Shown here piece by piece: positions 22,290 through 34,044 of a stretch of DNA of 64,000 nucleotides; position 1 is the first letter of the stretch; each line of letters starts with the position of its first letter. The translations under genes were made by a program, and so were the position numbers. Origin of the DNA: Cydia pomonella (taxonomy: Eukaryota > Arthropoda > Insecta > Lepidoptera > Tortricidae); assembly GCF_033807575.1 (NCBI RefSeq), contig NC_084705.1, positions 16,858,019 to 16,922,018 on the forward strand, given 5' to 3'. The notes beneath the pieces were generated by a model. That model made no database searches, was not told where the DNA came from, and saw only the letters and a program-made list of their open reading frames with translations.

Positions 22290-22830
22290 AGGGTTTAAAC
22301 TGGAGCCAGGCACATACACCAGTAATAACTACATACACTCATGTGAATCATGTGTATGTAGCTACCACTGAGTGTACCCTGGTCCAGTGCAAAAGAAGCT
22401 GACTGTCAAGCCTGTCAGCTGTAACTGCCAGGAGACTGTTGCGGCTGTCCCGCAGGCGCCGCAGCGCGGCCGCGCAGCGCGCGTGCATGATAGCCGGGAA
22501 CTCGTCCACGCGCGCATCCGCGAACATCCCGGACGCGCTGCACCAGCGAGGCAACCGCAACAGTGCCCTGAAAGCATTGTTGTATTGGATGCGTGGGTCG
22601 CTTATCGACCTCTGCGTATAGCTGGTCCATAGTGCACATGTATAGAAAGTAGTGCAAAAAGCTCGAAACAATGTTATTTTTCCTGGCGCGGTGCAACGCC
22701 TAAATCTATGTGCGAGCATATTTGCTCTAATCGCCAGCGCCCTACGCTCCCTTTTGATATCCTCGTCATCCTTCATGTTATCACACACTACATGTCCTAG
22801 GTACTTACAGTCGCGGAAAATAATTAATAT
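22290..22830 (-). pseudogene. Non-LTR retrotransposon RT C-terminal fragment
   Basis: A 146-codon open frame (22348-22788) continues from YLGHVVCDNMKDDED just upstream. It includes RERRALAIRANMLAHRFRRC, CTTFYTCALWTSYT and NNAFRALLRLPRWCSASGMF. This layout is typical of the region after the catalytic core in insect RTE/Proto2-like reverse transcriptases; no YxDD motif is present. GC content is high compared with its flanks. It is a 5'-truncated copy with a short AT-rich 3' tail to about 22290. The fragment at 31790-32010 is a relative. Confidence 0.8.
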
Positions 22831-23099
22831 GATATTGTGTTTTTTTTAAGTATTTTTTTTATGAGAACGACTAAGGCTGCCTAAACGATTATCATGTGAA
22901 AGTCCTTTAGATGGAGAGTAAAATCATATACTCGTACTACATTTGTATGACACCATATAAGAAACTCGTTTTGTACGAGTTTATTAAAAAGTGCATAAAA
23001 TAACTAATACTCGAAATATAGGTAAAAGTGGTTTATTAATAAAGAAAACAACAACAATTACAGATTCTGCACTGAAAATCAAAATATTAGATTAGTACT

Positions 23100-23195
23100 T
23101 GGTACTGAAACCCTTTGCATCAAGAACAGCTTGGCTTCTTCTAGGGCCTTTGCCCAGCAGTGGGACACACAAATAGGCTAATAAAAAAAAAAACT
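23100..23195 (+). repeat. LINE 3' tail with poly(A)
   Basis: CTTTGCCCAGCAGTGGGACA followed by AATAGGCTAATAAAAAAAAA is a word chain I recognise as a common lepidopteran LINE terminus. Only the tail is present. Confidence 0.6.
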
Positions 23196-23239
23196 CCCCA
23201 GCTTCTTACTAATTATTTTTAATTATGTCACTTACTCAT

Positions 23240-23589
23240 TCAAACCAAGTAGCATAAATGAGTTTTACTTTTAAAATAATGACGTTTATTATTTAATATA
23301 TTTTTTATGTTTAAAATTATTTAATTTGATTAATTTAACAGCCGTTTAAAATATTTTTACCTAATTTTCAATCGTGGCTGAATGCCGAATAGGTTGGTGC
23401 CTTCGATGCCCAGCCCTGTCATGCAATTACAAAATGACGACGAAATGATGGACGAATGTTTGATATGTTACCGTATTTAAGAATCATTTCCCTTAAAATT
23501 TAGTTTTTTCTTCGCATGTGTGATGAAAAATATTGTGTGTAATTCCGGGGTTAAGAGTATTACAAACTCAGGTCGGTCGATGCCCATAG
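23240..23589. repeat. Dispersed repeat, inverted copy of 10890-11190
   Basis: AATCGTGGCTGAATGCCGAA, AACAGCCGTTTAAAATA and AGTTTTTTCTTCGCATGTGT match 10890-11190 in reverse complement. It is the landing site of the LINE at 23601. Confidence 0.75.
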
Positions 23590-23600
23590 TAAAAGTTGCT

Positions 23601-24208
23601 ATCTTCGAATGTTTTGACACCGTTATGGATGGTAGAACGCCAAGAAGACCTCCTTCCAGTAAGCTCCTCCCAACGCTCAGGGTCGATGGCGCAAGCGCTC
23701 AGATGCCGTTTGAGCACGTCCTTGTAGCGCAGGTGCTGACCACCGTGCTTCCGCTTACCCACCGCCAACTCAGAGTAGAGCACAGCTTTAGGCAAGCGGT
23801 GGTCATCCATTCGAAGGACGTGCCCGCACCATCTGAGCTGCCGCTTCATTAGTAAGGCCTCCATGCCATACATTCCGGAACGACGCGGGACCTCAGAGTT
23901 GGGAACATGGTCCTGCCACTAGATCCTGAGTATAGACCGCAGACACCTCAGGTGGTAAGTGTCCAGTTTCTTTATGTCTGTTTTGTAGCCTCACTAGCCT
24001 AGACATAAAACGCCAGTTACGGAAAGAGAGACTTAAGCCCTCCTACGTGTACACGTTCAACGCAGCTGGCCAACTTTATTGTCACGCGTGCAATAGAGTA
24101 TTTAAGAGCAAGTTCGGCCTGGCCAGCCACATTAGGGCTCATGCTAGGCAACGTCCATAATGTGTTTATTTGGGGTCGCCGTCATCGAAAACGATGAGGA
24201 GGACTATA
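23601..24208. mobile_element. LINE insertion with 5' inversion (twin priming) and 11-bp target duplication
   Basis: TAAAAGTTGCT occurs immediately left (23590-23600) and right (24209-24219) of a 608-bp insert. The left two thirds (23601 to about 23995) encode, on the minus strand, RT C-terminal sequence including KRQLRWCGHVLRMDD, and end with GVKTFE at the left edge. The right third (about 23996-24208) encodes, on the plus strand, KRQLRKERLKPSYVYTFNA and the C2H2 finger YCHACNRVFKSKFGLASHIR. In intact relatives the finger follows the RT in the same orientation, so the 5' part is inverted relative to the 3' part. An in-frame stop and the truncation make it non-functional. Confidence 0.88.
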
Positions 24209-24219
24209 TAAAAGTTGCT

Positions 24220-25470
24220 CAATATGACCTCAAAGCTCAGCCCGTAAATTATTGCAGGTGACTAAATAAACACCTGTATAGGTACTTTCGGTGGGCTACA
24301 TAGGTTTTTGGGTTGTGTGTGATCCGTGTCTTGTGATGTAGTAACTATTACGAAAGCAAGTGGTTAAGATTTTGCTGATATCACAGGGAAGATATATCAT
24401 AGTACCAATTAACCATTTTCATTTATAGTACCATTTAGGCCCTCAGCACATGGAGCATAAGCGTAAGGGTCGCGTAAGCGTATCGTAAAACGTTACGAGT
24501 ACGACACGTGTAAGGTTCTGGGCACCAAACGTGGCGTAAGCTTAATCGTTTTTTAAGTGAAATTTCATTAAATGAAATCATGGCGTCGCTGGCGTCAAAT
24601 GTCTTCGGCGGATGTATAGACGATCTTACTCTCTCGTCAGATGAAGAAGAGTTTTTATTGTTTTATTGTCTACTCTTTCGTTAGACGACAGAAATCTCAT
24701 ACGCTACGCTACGATGACGCTTCGTATGTGGACTTGTTTGAAGTTGTTTGTAATTGTAGATTATCCTAGTTATAACCCAGTTGATTGAATAAAACCGTAG
24801 GTATCAATTTTAATTGCTTACTGTCCTGGTTTTCAATGGATTGTCTTGACCTTGTGTTTAGTGCTATTATAATTTAGCATAGCCATTGTGGCCTTTTGTA
24901 ATGATGTTATCGTCACCGCCAATCACGAAATCAGCTCCATCTCCAGCTATGCTAGACGGAATCGAATGCGCTAACGTAGTTTAATGAACCGTCAAAGCAA
25001 CTCCAGCTATTGCAAATACAACTCATGTAATGAAATTAAATTCCGTCATGCCTCAAAGCGCTTCATACTTGTGATTGAATCGGAGCATGTGTGTGTACAT
25101 CTATTCACAAATAATATTAGGTACGGAATGATAAATGTCAAAGAGACATCTTGCATTCGTAAATATCCACTTACAGGGTATAAAGCTAGCAAGGGGCAGT
25201 ATTCAATTAAGACGAGTAGCTATTGAAATCTGGCAGTCTTGCTCACAGTCATATCTTCCCTGACAGTTCAAATTTCCATGTTGATATCGGTTTATTTGGA
25301 TTGTTATAGTACATATCATTCAACGAAGTGAAATCTATATTTTCAATTTATTCATCAAAGATAAGAACACGAATTTTGAAAAAAAAAATGTTAGGATATA
25401 TTAAAACTGTGACCCTAACCCATTACGATCAGAGGTTAGGATTAGAGTTATCTACAATCCTCAAACAACT
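24220..25470. other. Non-coding, nothing firm
   Basis: Near 24420-24725, CGTAAGCGTATCG-type words and a mirrored CATACGCTACGCTACGATGA suggest a degraded DNA transposon. No coding frame was found; the 80-codon ORF at 24984-25226 is unsupported. Confidence 0.4.
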
Positions 25471-25474
25471 TTAA

Positions 25475-26241
25475 CCCTTTACCAGGCCAAGGGATATATT
25501 CCACCCACATCTTATATCGGTTACCGTAGTCAGGTTTTAACTCCAAACCACCTACAAAATATTTTGTCAATCCCTGAAAATATTATTTTATGATCTTCAT
25601 TCAGAACACGCTTCTAAATTGCGTAATATATCTTCGGCAGCCGTTTAAATTCACTTGAACGCTAATTTCAGTAAACTACGGAGAAATTCGAACACTTTCC
25701 ATAATTTCTATGAAACAGAAGTACATAGGTCGAACAATTTTTTGATATTTTGTAGATTTTGAGTGTTGAAAGCTAATGTAATCGTAAACATTGCTAAATA
25801 TTCATGCATTATTGTGTATGACCAGAATTAGGATGTGGGTTGACATTATCCCATGGCCTTATTAGAGTTTAACTGTGTGGGAGCTATTTTTCCCATGGCC
25901 CGGTAAATTGTCTTGATGTCATAAAAACTCACGTAAGTAAGTAGTGATTGATATAATGTTTCGTAGGAGATTTGGAGTTAAACCTTGACTATTATAACCG
26001 ATATAAGATGTGGGTGGAATATATCCCTTGGCCTGATCAAGAATATAATAAGACAAAATCTAGTATGACAGTTCATTACTTAGACAGGCGATGGGATAAC
26101 CGTAACCCACATTTTTATTTCTGGTTTAAAGGAAGATCTCCGACTTTCATAAATACATTTTTTACAAGGCGTTCAATACGGTTGCAACAGCATATAAAGT
26201 ACGTATTAAGACACGCTGGTTCTTCGGGGCCTGGTAAAGGG
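25475..26241. mobile_element. Non-autonomous piggyBac-type element, TTAA-flanked
   Basis: TTAA at 25471-25474 and 26242-26245 flank perfect 14-bp terminal inverted repeats, CCCTTTACCAGGCC at the left and its reverse complement at the right. TTAA duplication plus CCC/GGG ends are the piggyBac signature. Inside, subterminal words recur in both orientations: AAGGGATATATTCCACCCAC near 25489 and its mirror near 26009-26030, and diverged versions near 25838-25860. No transposase frame is present; the 110-codon ORF at 25972-26304 crosses the right end and is incidental. Confidence 0.85.
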
Positions 26242-26245
26242 TTAA

Positions 26246-26799
26246 CTGCCAAGGCAAGGTACGCAAGAACTGCAATCACAAACAGTTACTGTTATGTAAA
26301 ATAAAAATCAGTGAAGATTTAAAAAAAGGACAGACTAAAAGACCACAATAAATTATTCAGTTCTTTTCGATGCAGCTATATAAATGCTAAATAAACACCA
26401 CGAATCGATATACCTATGTCAAAAGATTCTGTTTGATATGGATATTATGAGACGTGTTCATACTGATACTGAGTGGCTGTTTAAAGCTTGTCAGGAACAC
26501 ACATGCTTGGTTTTGTTTTGTGGATGGCCGGGTCGGGTTATAGCAGGTGTATTTAAAATAAACAGTATTTTACATAAACGTCGAACATTTAGGATCACTT
26601 TTAAGGTACATTGTTATTAACACAATATACTTATATTTTATGCTATGATTTCCAAGCAAGAACTTACGGTTTCATAAATATAAAAGCTTATATATTTTTC
26701 ATCATGTGTATGTGCCCACCATTGAGCATATTATCATTCTATATAAGTATATCTATTATGTAGATTATCTATGTATCATTTAGCTATCTATTTGGTTTG
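26246..26799. other. Non-coding, nothing recognised
   Basis: Only short ORFs, none resembling a known family. Confidence 0.45.
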
Positions 26800-27215
26800 C
26801 TGTATTTTGCCTCCTAAGTGCCACATAAATCATTTTTCATTTGTCATGCTCTGATAGAGGGTCATTGTTGTTCTATAAAAGTGTGATACGTTTCTGCACT
26901 AGAGAATTTTATTTTCCGAGTGCCTACCTTTTTTTTTTAATTTTTACAATAGAAATTTGGTTTTAAATGGATTTGTTATATAATTTACATTCAGATATTT
27001 AACTCCCCAATCCATAAATGACGATACTTTTACCTAAATGGCTCATTGAAAGTACCCTCAAGAAATGCTACAAAAAATTATACTTAGGTGGAAATGTTTA
27101 AAAAAAACACATGTGTTTCCACGTATTCGACATAAAAAGTAGAGTGTGACTCGAGTGAAAGGCATCATTTCATCCTTTGGTTAACAATCTACTATTGATA
27201 TTGGACACTTTTCTA
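26800..27215 (+). repeat. Dispersed repeat shared with 40630-41045
   Basis: Same order and orientation as the second copy. Shared words include GGGTCATTGTT, TTTCTGCACTAGA-like sequence, CATTC followed by AGATATTTAACTCCCCA, TTTACCTAAAT and GAAAGTACC. It is non-coding. Its end (AAAGGCATCATTTCATCCTT) resembles the 3' part of the AGGGTTCCGTA family. Confidence 0.75.
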
Positions 27216-27295
27216 GCCGGAGGCCTGCCAACATATCAGGTGGAATGAGGTCAAGAAAACCTAATTATGTTTCTAGTCTAGGACCCATATAGTAA

Positions 27296-27470
27296 ATTAT
27301 TGCAGAGGCCGGGAAATGGCAATTTGTGGATGAGTTTCGACGTGGATTCGACAAGGAAGACGAATCCACGAATTGCTGTTCCTGCCGAGGCATATATAGT
27401 GCTTTTCTCCAAACATGCGAGGAAATAAAAGAAAATAATCATCAAACAGCACTCAATTCGAACCTTCACA
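27296..27470. repeat. Hairpin repeat
   Basis: CGTGGATTCG is mirrored by CGAATCCACG across 10 nt near 27340-27370, with outer arms GCAGAGGCCGGGAAATGGCA and TTGCTGTTCCTGCCGAGGC. The right flank TAGTGCTTTTCTC recurs at 60030. It is a MITE-like unit. Confidence 0.65.
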
Positions 27471-28555
27471 TCAAAAACAATTTCCCTCTTTATTAATTTT
27501 TAATAAGTTAAAGGCACAATTTATTCTACCATTCAGTACCATTAAATATTCGTTTATTCAATATAATTGTGCAATATAAGCTGTATGTGCACGAATGAGA
27601 TCCTTAAAACAATATAAAAGTTATATAGTCTTTGAATTTATTAAGCAGTATTCGCACGATCATACACGACGGTCTTGTAAGAACGAGACATGGCACAGCT
27701 TGAAATGATGCTGACCGGGTCGTATAGATAGACGCGGCGCGCGGCTATAATAATGGCTGTTTGAGTTTTTCTTAGTGGATACGTGTCTTTAAAAAGTAAA
27801 AAACAAAACAGTAATAACTTCTCGTCCGCTAAAACACAACAGTAATTGTTTAAATTTTTTCAATTTGAGATTGACCATAATGAAGACCTTCCCGTATTAT
27901 TTTTGCTACAATAAGGTGAACATTTCCAAGCATATTGGAGAAAACTATATTTAACTGAATTTCAACATTTCAGCCACATAATAGCACAAGTTAAAACAAT
28001 ATATAAGCGAGACAGATTATGTAATGGGAAGAAGAATAACTTTAGTAGGTAGGTTGTACTTTGTTTTGCCTTTAATCAAATGTTTATAATACGGGCCAGT
28101 CATTATCACGAGAAAGGACTACTGAGTACGACCGTTAAGAAATGACATTAAACACTAGTAACAGTGATTAGAATGAAAGAATGTAGGCTTGTGTAGATTT
28201 AAAAAAAATGTTTTAGAGTCCCTCGTAGCAAAAAACTAACTTTGTTCGCTTTCTAAGTATAACTTATGACATTTTTAATTGATAATTGTTTTTACACTAT
28301 TTCTGAATTTTTGCTGTATAATTTTAATGCTTATGATTTGACATGACTTTTAATATTAATAATAACTAGGTATTTATGTAGATTTCGCATGTTAGTAATG
28401 TTAGTATCTAAGGAAATCATTCAAGTTTTTGTACGCCATCAGGCAGGGTATAATAGTGATACACATGTTTATTTACCATCACTGTACTGTACCTAATCAG
28501 TTTGAAATACCTATACTCACGAATAAAAACACTTTGAACTTTAAACTTTTTTTTC
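27471..28555. other. Non-coding, nothing recognised
   Basis: About 1.1 kb of AT-rich DNA with no gene, RNA or repeat boundary identified. Confidence 0.45.
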
Positions 28556-29588
28556 TACCAATAACAATTTGAAATGACTTGGTTCTTATGGTGGTATTAT
28601 TTTGCTTACTTCGATAATATTGTGCAGTACAGTGCAGTCATAGAATCGAAATGACAAAGAATGCATTTGTTAAAAATGTCAGTTAAATTACAGGCAATTA
28701 AACTGCAAAGTGCAAGTGTTGGCATTAGCAAGACGCCATAATGTTTTATGGTTCCTAGACCGTGATATATTAACTTTTGTAATCGTGTAAGCAAAAGTTA
28801 CGTCGCGAGTCGTTGCCGAAACAGTTTAATTGATATTAAAACCTAATTCGATAGCGACAATGGAAACCTTAGCCTATTATAATCAAACTGAGACTTGCGC
28901 GCTTTAGTCACTGCATTATCTAAATGGGCTTTAAACTTATCTTTTCGCGCATTCGTTTACTTGTTAAGTACTTTGTATAATGAAGATAAAAACAAAAAGG
29001 GGCTAAAATATATACTGTCAAGCCGGGACGATTTATTATATAGTGTTAAGTTGAATTATGCAGTGGTTATGGTTAACGTAGTACGAGTTAAGAAGTATTT
29101 TGTTTATTGTTAACTAGTTACTGCTCTTGACTGACTGTGTAGAACTCGTTAATTTTAATCTCCTTCTCCTTCTTAGTCTCTTCCACCCCACATGACAAGT
29201 ATTTTAGTGAGAAGTTTTAAAGTACCTGTGTGCCATCTGAAACAATTTTTGCGTAATGTAATAATACTTACCTACTCAAACTTGCACACACACAGGTACT
29301 TGTCTGTTTTGGCATCGACTCGCGACGTCACTTCTGCTTACACGTTTACAAAGGCCAATGTATCACGGTCTGTGAACCTTTTAAACATTATGGCGTCTTG
29401 CCAATGCCAATTATGTCCCGTTTTTATTTCACTTTGCAGTTAAATTTTCTGTAATTTAACTGACATTTTTTAACAGATACATTCTTTTTTTAACATTACC
29501 ATTCTATGGCTGCACTGTACTGGACAATATTATCGTGGTAGGCAAAATAATACCATCATAAGAGCCAAATTTCAAATTGTTATTGGTA
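28556..29588. mobile_element. Long-TIR DNA element, about 1.03 kb
   Basis: The outer ends TACCAATAACAATTTGAAAT and their mirror (ATTTCAAATTGTTATTGGTA) open arms of about 260 bp: left 28556-28812 and right 29316-29588, ending inward at CGTCGCGAGTCG and CGACTCGCGACG. Further matching words are GGTGGTATTATTTTGC, TAATTTAACTGACATTTTT and TTATGGCGTCTTG. The 500-bp middle has no transposase; the 72-codon ORF at 28895-29113 is of unknown meaning. The structure is foldback-like and non-autonomous. Confidence 0.85.
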
Positions 29589-30446
29589 CAAAAAGAGAGC
29601 AAAGATACGAGATGATTATTTTTTGTCTCGTGTGGCCCTGCCACATACAACTTTATCCCTCATTAGTGAAAACATAAAGGATAAATGAAAAATAATATTA
29701 AAGAAATGCCCCCCTTAATAGAAATACCGTCGCTGTCACTGAGCCAGTCTCAAGTCGGAGTCCGGACAAAGTCAAGAGTACAAACCAAAACCAAAGTAGA
29801 ATTAATTCAAGTGTGTCCACTTTGTATTAATTTGACTTCACACTTTGAAATGCCATTATAATCTCAAGGTCAATGTTGGTCACAAGAACATTATCAAGCT
29901 CGCAGCGAAATTAAATTTCACTCTCTGTTTTTTAACATTGAAGCACCCGAGTTCGTGCTATTGAGGTTAAAAGTGTTAAAACTCATTTAAAACTATATTT
30001 CAAAACAGGTTTTGAGCATTTTGTTCTGAGTGTTGTTTACTTAACGCTTCAATGTCGATTTTGAGTCATAGATAGCTAAATTTAGAGCCAATCTTTTAAA
30101 CATCAACAAACCAATAATTGCCATTCCAATGTATTATATTGTATGGCAACATTAGTGAAATGCTCCATTTTCGTTTACAGAACGAAAGCCTAGTATAAGA
30201 CTGTAATATCTTTACTAAGCCAACCCACTAGTATCAAATAACCCAGTGGCCCAATATGACTACAGCCGGAATCACGATGGCATGTTCCTACATAGAGGAT
30301 TTAAAATGAAAAATATCCGGTCATCGGTTCGATCTGATGTCAACCGCCGTACCGCGTTATTGGAATTTCTTTTTTGAGCGACAAAGCTATTCTTAACGAT
30401 TACCATTAAATGTACTTTCTCATTGTGTGAATCTTATGTAGTTTTT
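29589..30446. other. Non-coding, nothing recognised
   Basis: No ORF of note and no repeat boundary. Confidence 0.45.
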
Positions 30447-30860
30447 AGGGTTCCTTAGTCAACTGAGAACCCTTATATTTAGTCTCGTCATGACCGTCTG
30501 TCTGTCTGTCCATCCGCCGCTTAGCTTACTGGCCGTTACTGCTAGAAAGATGCAATTACGCATGGGTATTGTAAAAATCAACCACGCCGACAAAACGGTA
30601 AAATAAATTAGAACACAACATTGTTTAGGGTACCTCCCGTGTACGTAAAGAGGGGATGCAATATTTTTTTTTGTTTAACCTTACAGTGGTGAGTGTTGTT
30701 GTCGACTTGATGGATAGGTCTTTCAAAACAAAAAGGAGTCTTCAACAACCATTTTCGTATTAAATCAATATTTTCGGAAATAATAGCTCTCCCTCTTCTC
30801 CTCCAAATTTACACCGTGGTTCCAAAAAAATTAAAACGATTAATCATGTAAGTAAAGCCT
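30447..30860 (+). repeat. AGGGTTCC-family repeat, diverged and truncated
   Basis: AGGGTTCCTTAGTCAACTGA, GACCGTCTGTCTGTCTGTC, TAGGGTACCTCCCGTGTACG and GATGGATAGGTCTTTCAAAA follow the order of the intact copies. The 3' end with GGCCGG is missing. Confidence 0.75.
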
Positions 30861-31789
30861 CACTACTAAAAAACAACTGACTAATACTTACGCGAGGAAC
30901 TTGTTTATTACACTTCCATTCGAGTACATAGTTCCACACCATTAGAATCTTTGTGGTGTATAGGTACATACAATAGGTAACACTGAAGGGTTTATCTAGA
31001 GATCAAGTGCTAAAAACACATTTTTTTTTAAAACTCCTTGTCTATTTTTTGCCATTTTATTGGGTTGCTATTTTCTATTCTAGGGTTGCTGGCTATATTT
31101 TTGCTTGGCTATTCCGTTATTTTTATAATTACAAGTTTAATGGCTTTCGCATAATCATCGAGAAGATGAACAGCGACTTCTCAAGATAACTTTGACGTTG
31201 TGTAATCACTGTTAGAGACTAAAAAATAAGTTGCAAATCAGTAGATTTGAACAACCGGTATCCGCTCGTACAAATAAAAAATCCCCTATGAATATCTATG
31301 CCTATGAAAACATTAATCTCGATGGACCCAAAATCTCCATAAAAAGTGTCTAAGGAAATACAGGCCGTATACTTTTCAGGTAGATTCTAAAATTAGTCAG
31401 AAACTTTGTCAGAAAAAGTTTAGGAAACCAATAAGTGGTAATAACATACCCAAGTAATGTAACAACGAAGTATAAATGAAAGATACGAAACGTACACCAA
31501 ATAGACACACTCGTCTATACATGTTTCAACAAAGCCGAGGATTAACTTGTTTCGTCTATATAATCCGATGCTTTTAGAATGCAACTCTCTCATTATCATA
31601 TGAATACATTTGGCGAGAAGCATTAGCCAAAATATAATTAATTTCACTCGCGCTGAGATTTCTCGAGCAATGTTTAAGCATGAAAGCATATATTTAGGAT
31701 TAGCGTTTATTAAATGAGGTATTCTGACTGATATTTTCAAATCAGATTATCTATGGGTAGTGCTTACAGGTATGCCTTTTTAGTCCTTA
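30861..31789. other. Non-coding, nothing recognised
   Basis: The 106-codon minus ORF at 31420-31740 has no recognisable domain. Confidence 0.45.
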
Positions 31790-32010
31790 TTTATGCTGTT
31801 TGGGCTTCCTCGATTCCTCGGCGCCTCTGGTATGTTTGTCGATGCCGGTGTAGAGGACTTGTATGCCATAGTAAGGAAGAAGATGGCATCTGTGGTGAGG
31901 CGGATGACGCGGAGCGCAAATAGCATCCTGAGAATGATAGCAGAGAGGTGGGATTCGGATATTCTCCGCCGATATACCGACCTTCATGTCATGCAACCTA
32001 AGAAATAGGT
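31790..32010 (+). pseudogene. Non-LTR retrotransposon RT 3' fragment
   Basis: The plus-strand frame reads LFGLPRFLGASGMFVDAGVE, then LYAIVRKKMASVVRRMTRSA, then NSILRMIAERWDSDILRRY. It aligns with LLRLPRWCSASGMFADARVD and NSLLAVTADRLDSQLLLHW of the fragment at 22348-22788, so both come from the same or a sister LINE family. Only the last 70 codons are present, followed by AT-rich sequence. Confidence 0.75.
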
Positions 32011-32234
32011 ATTTTTATGGAACCTGTTACTATAAGGTAGTTTACTAATGTAGTTTTATAAGTGTCTTGTAACTAAAAATCTATGGATCTGAGGAATCTG
32101 AAAATAATTAATTTTGTTTTTTTTATAGACAGTGCATTTCCAATACAAAAGTTAAAGTTTCAATTACTAAAAGTTACTTATTCAATATGTAAAATGGTTA
32201 GAGTGTAATCTATGAAATATTGCCACAATATTAA

Positions 32235-32428
32235 CCCTTTTACAGGCATAGTACGATTTATCGACCACATACGCGCCAGTAGAATTAGCCATCCGATTTA
32301 AGGTTCAAATTAGATTGCACTTTCGGAAAATGTAACTTGTCTTCAAATGAATCATCAAAGCTGGATTTATTGGAATATATTTGTTTTTTTTGGGAAAACC
32401 TTGTAAATTGGTGCGGCCTGGAAAAGGG
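32235..32428. mobile_element. piggyBac-type MITE, 194 bp, TTAA-flanked
   Basis: TTAA at 32231-32234 and 32429-32432 bracket ends CCCTTTTACAGGC and GCCTGGAAAAGGG, mirrored with one mismatch. The ends resemble those of the element at 25475-26241, so the two are probably related. Confidence 0.85.
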
Positions 32429-32454
32429 TTAATTTAGGTAAGTTAGTTTATGAT

Positions 32455-32620
32455 TAACTAGCGACTCGCCCCGCCTTCGCACACATAAAACTTTCACTGC
32501 ACTGATAGATGAAAACCGCATGAAAATTCGTTCAGTAGTTTTTTAGTTTATCGCAAACATACAGACAGACAGACAGACGCCGCGGGGGACTTTGTTTTAT
32601 AAACTAAACCAACAATTGCC
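32455..32620 (+). repeat. LINE 3'-end-like repeat
   Basis: Contains CGACTCGCCCCGCCTTCGCA, AAAACCGCATGAAAATTCGT and a (CAGA)n tract before CGCCGCGGGGGACTTTG. It is mirrored at 19600-19740. Identification as a LINE tail is by recall. Confidence 0.6.
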
Positions 32621-32692
32621 CTCTTGTTAATCTCTTATACAAGCTTCATAATTCAGTTACCTACAGGACGATGCTGAATAAAATAAATTCAA

Positions 32693-32731
32693 CATAATAA
32701 AGGCAATCTAGACAAGATTGTCTTTATTATG
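32693..32731. repeat. Small hairpin
   Basis: AACATAATAAAGGCAATC is mirrored by GATTGTCTTTATTATGTT with one mismatch across a 4-nt loop. Confidence 0.8.
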
Positions 32732-34044
32732 TTAAAGTCAGCCAGGGAGCCACATTTGAGGTAAACCTTATTAGATGTCTGTGATGTGGTCTGCTTACAG
32801 CCATATACGCTCAGTGCGACTAACACTTAAATCCTTACTAGCTTAGCTTGTCGAGATTCCGGAATATTTGGCACTATGTTATCTCAGGGCTAAGTCCCAA
32901 CGTTTGACTCGGACAAAATTTAATTTAATTGTGTTGTTTAAAGACCTATTAAAAAGCAAATTATCTAAATTTATTTTTAAAATCGCAGTTTAGACAAATT
33001 AATATTTTGAAGTGTTATATTTTGTCTAGTTTTAAGAGTAGATAAGTGCATTTATATTCGGAGACCTACTTCGTAAGCCCGTACCCTTTTATCCTTTTTT
33101 GGTGAAAGGAAGTAATGGCGCATATAATAAAATCTTTATATTTTGAATAGTTTAATTCAGATCCTAAAATATTTATTATAATACGGGAAGATGAAGAAGA
33201 AGCTTAATGCTTTAAACTTTTTTCTTTAAATTTACGAACTTTACGTCGGTTCGTAACTTGTTATGACTACATTTAGTTAATAGAGAAAGTATAGCCTTAC
33301 AAAGGATTGAGTAATTACAGGAAAACAAATATTGCCGTTCTTGAGTTACATCCTACTGAGTACTGACAGGGGAGGCTTAGGAATATGGTTTTGTTTTTCA
33401 CCCAACAGTTTTGGTCCGGTCTTTGTAGAGTCGCCGAAAAAGATGTGTTTACACTTGTGCACCCTAGTCATATCTAAACGTATCTTAAACGTCGACTATA
33501 CGTCTTTAACTCAGTCACATATTGATTACAAAAAAAACTGTCCCCTTTTAGGCAATGCTCCTGTTAGGCAACTTTTAATTTACCATGGTAGAGCTTACGA
33601 GTATTTACCCAAAGGCCCAAAAGCTATACGCTGTATTGGAAAACATTGCCACAAACAGCAGAACCGAGAATTTAGTTGTTGTGTTGTAACCATGTACCAG
33701 TGTACCTAGTATGAATAAAACACTCTCTATCGACTTATATAAAGTGTTTGGACAGTTATGGTGAAGCCGTTAACTACGTACATATTTACTAGGTACCAGA
33801 GACCGGGGTATCCCCTTCGAGGATTTTGGAAGGGGAATTTCGTAAGGCTTTGCTTGCCCAAGCAGTTGCTAACTAAAACTCTTTCATTTGGCTTTTTAAG
33901 CGCTTCATAACGTTACGGTTAACGGTTAAGCTGACACCCGTTCCTAAGCGCTTACCTCTTGAAGGGGTATCGATTATAAATTATAACGCTTATGCCATTT
34001 TCAACTTTCCCTTCGTAAAAATAGAATAAATAATTGCTTATTTA
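32732..34044. other. Non-coding, one unexplained ORF
   Basis: The 125-codon plus ORF at 33332-33709 is one of the longest unassigned frames here. It has no signal peptide, membrane segment or motif I recognise, and its codon use is AT-rich like its surroundings, so I do not call it a gene. Confidence 0.4.

Noticed and set aside
22372..22632. Plus-strand ORFs of 86 and 60 codons
   Set aside because: They are reverse shadows of the GC-rich LINE RT fragment on the minus strand.
33332..33709. 125-codon plus-strand ORF as a gene
   Set aside because: No domain, no splice context and AT-biased codons like its surroundings; a chance frame of this length is plausible in 64 kb.
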